The position numbers and the translations under genes are program-made. The notes beneath the pieces were generated by a model that was not told the DNA's origin, made no database searches, and saw nothing but the letters and a program-made list of their open reading frames with translations. DNA of 64,000 nucleotides from Ascaphus truei (taxonomy: Eukaryota; Chordata; Amphibia; Anura; Ascaphidae). Position 1 is the first letter of the stretch, and the number at the start of each line of letters is the position of its first letter. Of the stretch, positions 23,842-64,000 are shown in pieces. The stretch covers positions 75,516,923-75,580,922 of the forward strand of contig CM071573.1 in NCBI GenBank assembly GCA_036426205.1, written 5' to 3'.

Positions 23842-24724
23842 TAACCTTAGCTGCTGTAATTCCATTATGACCTTTCAACTGCCTTGGTAGATGAGCAGTT
23901 GATCCTTTATAGATCAGCTGAGACGCAATGGCACCATATACAGTAGATCTATAACCTTTCATAGTTCAGGCTGTTCTGCATGGAGGGTACAGAATGCATA
24001 ACTTCCCCTTTGCAGCCTTCATTAAACCACAACCCCCAGCACGTTCATTTAAAACTGGTTGAATATTGAAAGCTACTTTTACAGGGTCTATTTTTTTTTT
24101 TTTTTAAACCCTCCCCCCATAGAACAGCAAGGTGCAACAAGGAAATGCAGTATTGCTTTCATCTGTGACTGAGAATATTCACCGTAACGGCCATCTTTAA
24201 TGAGCTCAACAAATATACATCTATTAAAAACAGAGCTACAATTTTTTACACATTAAGTACACACAAAAGGCAAAGTCACAATTCTGTAACCAACAAAAAA
24301 ATATATATTTTTGGTTCAAATTTCAATGCCAGGTCATCTTTGCTTCAGAGATATAAGTGCAATTGGATATGAGAAATAAAACATGCAAGTAATGTTAAAT
24401 ATACTTTTTGTTTTTAATCTTCCAACTAGGAAAGTACCTTACTTACCAAACCTATAATGCCAAACATGGAGCACATTGTACTTCTGTCATTACAGAATGC
24501 CAGTCTCACACCAATTTCCTCAATCTAATGATTACAAGACTCTTGCTCAGCACCTAAATTATAATAAAGAATATGAAATAGCATAAAAGGTTCCCCCCCA
24601 AAAAAGTATAGCACACGGTTTGACAAGTTTAAACCCATCTTGGTTATTAATCTTCCGGTGTTTAGAAATCACCGAGTTCTTCATGCCATGTAACGCCCAA
24701 TTATTTTCATGCAAATGTCTTAGG

Positions 24725-24900
24725 CAGGGGTTCTAAACTCCAGTCCTTAAGCCCTCCCCAAAAAGGTCAGGTTTTAAGGATATCCCAGCTTCAGCACAGG
24801 TGTCTCAATCAGTGGCTCAAAGACTGAGCCATCTGTGCTGAAGCAGGGATATCCTGAAAAACAGGTCAGGTGCCTTGAGGACTGGAGTTGAGGACCCATG
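24725..24900. mobile_element. hAT-type palindromic MITE, copy 3
   Basis: CAGGGGTTCTAAACTCCAGT... mirrored by ...ACTGGAGTTGAGGACCCATG, with the GGATATCC core on both sides. Confidence 0.75.
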
Positions 24901-25199
24901 GTCTAGTCCCAACTTTGAAAGCTTCTCCATGGCTTCTTCCAGTGCTGTTCCCATGCTTATTAGATTGTTACTTACATAAAGTACAACAACTGGACCTGTT
25001 CCGCTGAAGGCAGGGTGTTTGCAATGCAGAAAAAGGACTATTTCTTAAAAAGACAGCAATGTTAAAATTGCGCCTCAAAAATAAATGCATATTGTATTTT
25101 CTCAAATAGTGGCTTTTTCGATTTTCACTTCAATGCAGCACATTTACTATAAGAAGACAAGGAATTAAATATATTTGGAGGAAATGACATACTTCTATG

Positions 25200-25498
25200 C
25201 AATTGCTTTGCTTTTTTATTTATCGCAACGTGAATGTCGCTTAAGATTCAGCTTAGATAAGCGAACACCACATGCTGCAGACGGGGTTTCCGCAGTCCCT
25301 GCACGGCCTATGTAGAACTGGAGAATCTGGCCCACGAATGTGTTCGCTTGCTCTCTGCTGTGATGAAAGTTCACGGTTCTTCCATGAGTTAATGTGTCAA
25401 AAATCCACAAGCGTAAAAAGTCCAGGACAGATTCCAGCGCAGTTCATACCAACGATTACATAGAAATTATTTTGGTTTTCAGTCCAAAATGTTTTGCT
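25200..25498 (-). other. TIMM23: Probable TIMM23 3' untranslated region
   Basis: AATAAA on the minus strand at 25215-25220 is the first good poly(A) signal after the stop codon, giving a 3' UTR of about 300 nt. The exact cleavage point is an estimate. Confidence 0.5.
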
Positions 25499-46842
<21,344 letters not shown>

Positions 46843-47297
46843 GTTCCCGGGAGAGCGGCGCTCGGGTCACACGGGCAGCGGCTCCGGCCTCGTGGTGTCT
46901 CCGGCTCCTCCTCGCTCGCTCTCCCCCCTCACTGACCTCTCTCCACGACACGGCCGTAAAATGACCCACTTCCTGCTTGCAAAACGCGGCCTGCTCGCTC
47001 CTTCCTGCTTCGCGGCAATCGACCTGATTTCCGGCACTGAGGCAGCAGCCGCCGCCATTTTGCACCCGGGCACCAGAAGGCCTGCGATGAAGGGAACGCG
47101 CATGCGTGAACGCGGCGAAGCTCGGTGGGCGCACCCTCTACGCAAACGCGCTGGCTAGTCACTGCGCATGCGCTCAGAGTTAGGGGCCGTTGTCAAACTC
47201 CCTGATCTCCGCTGGAGCGCGCAGGGAGCTGGATATATGTCGGTGCTGGAGGCCGGCTTGGGATGAGGCAGCTCCGGCGGATCCCGTGTGAGAAGCG
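46843..47297. promoter_or_regulatory. Divergent CpG-rich promoter shared by TIMM23 and PARG
   Basis: 455 bp between the two start codons is strongly CpG-rich and has no TATA box. It contains a perfect NRF-1 palindrome GCGCATGCGC (47164-47173), a near copy GCGCATGCG (47098-47106), a YY1-type GCCGCCATTTTG (47051-47062) and ETS-like CACTTCCTG (about 46966-46974). NRF-1, YY1 and ETS sites are classic for nuclear genes of mitochondrial proteins. Transcription start sites are inferred, not seen. Confidence 0.75.
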
Positions 47298-62686
<15,389 letters not shown>

Positions 62687-63254
62687 TAATGTCCCCACCG
62701 CTGGACATAACAGCTCTAATAACTGTCAAATCATACCACTGAATACATGTAAAATGACTAAATATTAACAAATAAGGATCATTTATTTTTAATATTCTAA
62801 AAAATAAATACATAGTTAAAATCGAAAATGTTGCGTATCTTAACATACTATGCAGATCTAAAAAGATGGTAAAATAAATATATTCTGCCATTGCTGTTAA
62901 GACTGAGGGACACAAGGTATTAATATATTTTATTGAACGGAAGAATTTGGTTTGTACCCCAAAGAGATATCCCAATGATCCAGACTGCTGTGATCCACCT
63001 TGCTTTTAATGATGTGCTTGTTGGTTTTTGTTGGGTGTCATCTCGCACAAGACCGGTCTTGTGGACAGATAAGAGGGTGCCTGGTTCTGCTTTATTAATC
63101 CAATACCTAAGAGAAAAAGAACCACAGAAAAGCAAACTGTCGCCACCCCCCTTTTCTCCGTTTGTCCTATGATAATGATGTTATATTTCCTTATACAGCT
63201 CGGACAAGGTGTGTCACTTTGTGCATTGGTTTTCAGGCACAACTGGCTTCTGTC

Positions 63255-63460
63255 ACAAGGAGCTTATAATCTAATTTTGTTGCCGGAGACACAGGGAGTG
63301 AAAGTGACTTGTAGTCACAAGGGCCCAGATTCACAAAACGGTGCTACGCTTTAGCACGTCTTCATATGAATGGGTGCTGAGCCGTGCTAAAGCTTGCCAC
63401 CCTCTTGTGGATCTGGGCCAAGGTGAGCAGGTACTTGGGAATGAAACTGGGTTCCCCAGC
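63255..63460 (+). repeat. LINE-associated repeat fragment
   Basis: GGAGCTTATAATCTAATTTT, GGAGACACAGGGAGTGAAAG, GTGACTTGTAGTCACAAGG and GGGAATGAAACTGGGTTCCC share phrase order with 22500-22640. It is interrupted at about 63325-63420 by a short palindromic piece with GGCCCAGATTCACAA / TTGTGGATCTGGGCC ends, itself a likely MITE. Confidence 0.5.
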
Positions 63461-63824
63461 TTCCAAGGCAGTGACCTTACACTGAATTACCTTCCGCAGT
63501 GTGTGTATAACCATTAAATAGTAGAGATGGGAAGTGCACTGGAGATTACTGTTGCATGCCAGCGAACCCATTCCTGGGCTGGGGAAACCAAGCCGTTGCA
63601 TATGAAGTCAATGTGTGTGCCATGCACATAAGTGGAAACCTCCATGAACCAATAGGGAGCAGACTGTATAAGGTCAGGTCGCACCAAGCAAACGAATATA
63701 AATGAAAGCTTTGGCTGAACTGATTTCTGTGGCCTTCTCTGCCAGGGTCTCGTTCCTGCTGTATAGGCCAGTGTGATGGAAATGTCCGTATACAGGGCTA
63801 AATATAATAATCTATCACAGGGGT

Positions 63825-63990
63825 GGCCAGCACCAGTCCTCAAAGGCCACCAACAGGCCAGATATTAGGGACAACCCTGCTTCAGCACAGGTGGCTCAAT
63901 CTTTGACTGAGCCACCTGTGCTGAAGCAGGGATATCCCTAATACCTGGCCTGTTGGTGGCCCTTGAGGACTGGAGCTGGCCACCCCTGTG
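63825..63990. mobile_element. hAT-type palindromic MITE, copy 9
   Basis: CAGGGGTGGCCAGCACCAGT ... GGAGCTGGCCACCCCTG. The arms are nearly perfect, and the flanks AATAATCTATCA and TGATAGATTATT are also complementary. Confidence 0.8.
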
Positions 63991-64000
63991 ATAGATTATT

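Larger units (their letters stand above)
20301..25199. other. Intergenic region between the NCOA4 and TIMM23 3' ends
   Basis: Convergent intergenic DNA. It includes MITEs at 23125, 23563 and 24725, a G run at 20650-20660 and a possible L2-associated fragment at 22500-22640. Around 21350-21650 lies a repeat-like piece ending CTACGTGTTTCGTGAG. No credible gene. Confidence 0.6.

Overview
This is vertebrate nuclear DNA, most likely from a frog (anuran amphibian). The evidence is three intron-rich, single-copy vertebrate genes whose exons translate into clearly recognisable proteins, large introns, and a repeat mix typical of amphibians: abundant hAT-type miniature palindromes, L2/CR1-like LINE tails, a Penelope-like element with a GIY-YIG domain, a Helitron, Tc1-like and Harbinger-like pieces, and long CA/GT arrays. 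The species call is an inference; the gene calls are read directly from the exons.

Gene layout: NCOA4 (+, 13350-19133, first coding exon not found) - TIMM23 (-, 46842 down to 25499, complete in 7 coding exons, 208 aa) - PARG (+, from 47298, first 7 coding exons, runs off the right end before the catalytic domain). NCOA4 and TIMM23 converge. TIMM23 and PARG are head to head, with 455 bp between start codons in a CpG-rich block carrying NRF-1-, YY1- and ETS-like motifs. I recall the same NCOA4-TIMM23-PARG order from the human chromosome 10 locus, so this looks like conserved synteny. The genes are not an operon: NCOA4 is the ferritinophagy receptor, TIMM23 the channel of the inner-membrane protein import complex, and PARG the poly(ADP-ribose) hydrolase.

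Region by region: 1-13 kb is intron or upstream DNA made mostly of repeats: GC-rich MITEs, hAT MITEs, a 1.6 kb CA-rich tract, a nested LINE interrupted by a 1.7 kb long inverted repeat, a 29-bp minisatellite, and a Tc1-like transposase split by intron-like gaps. 13.3-20.3 kb is NCOA4. 20.3-25.2 kb is intergenic. 25.2-46.9 kb is TIMM23, whose introns hold four copies of a ~205-bp unclassified repeat, a sequencing gap (Ns) inside a 60-bp tandem repeat, and a roughly 3.8 kb tandem duplication (30474-34268 / 34268-38050) containing a 31-bp minisatellite and a broken second copy of TIMM23 exon 5. The second copy is full of single-base indels and looks like uncorrected long-read gap filling. 47.3-64 kb is PARG, with an intronic Helitron (55354-57204) that has both termini, a helicase remnant and a nested LINE.

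No tRNA, rRNA, CRISPR array or bacterial-type operon was seen. No convincing wholly new gene system was found. The most interesting leads are the Helitron with possibly captured promoter-like DNA, the long inverted repeat element with a 14-bp target duplication, the Tc1-like transposase with spliceosomal-type introns, and the suspect duplication.
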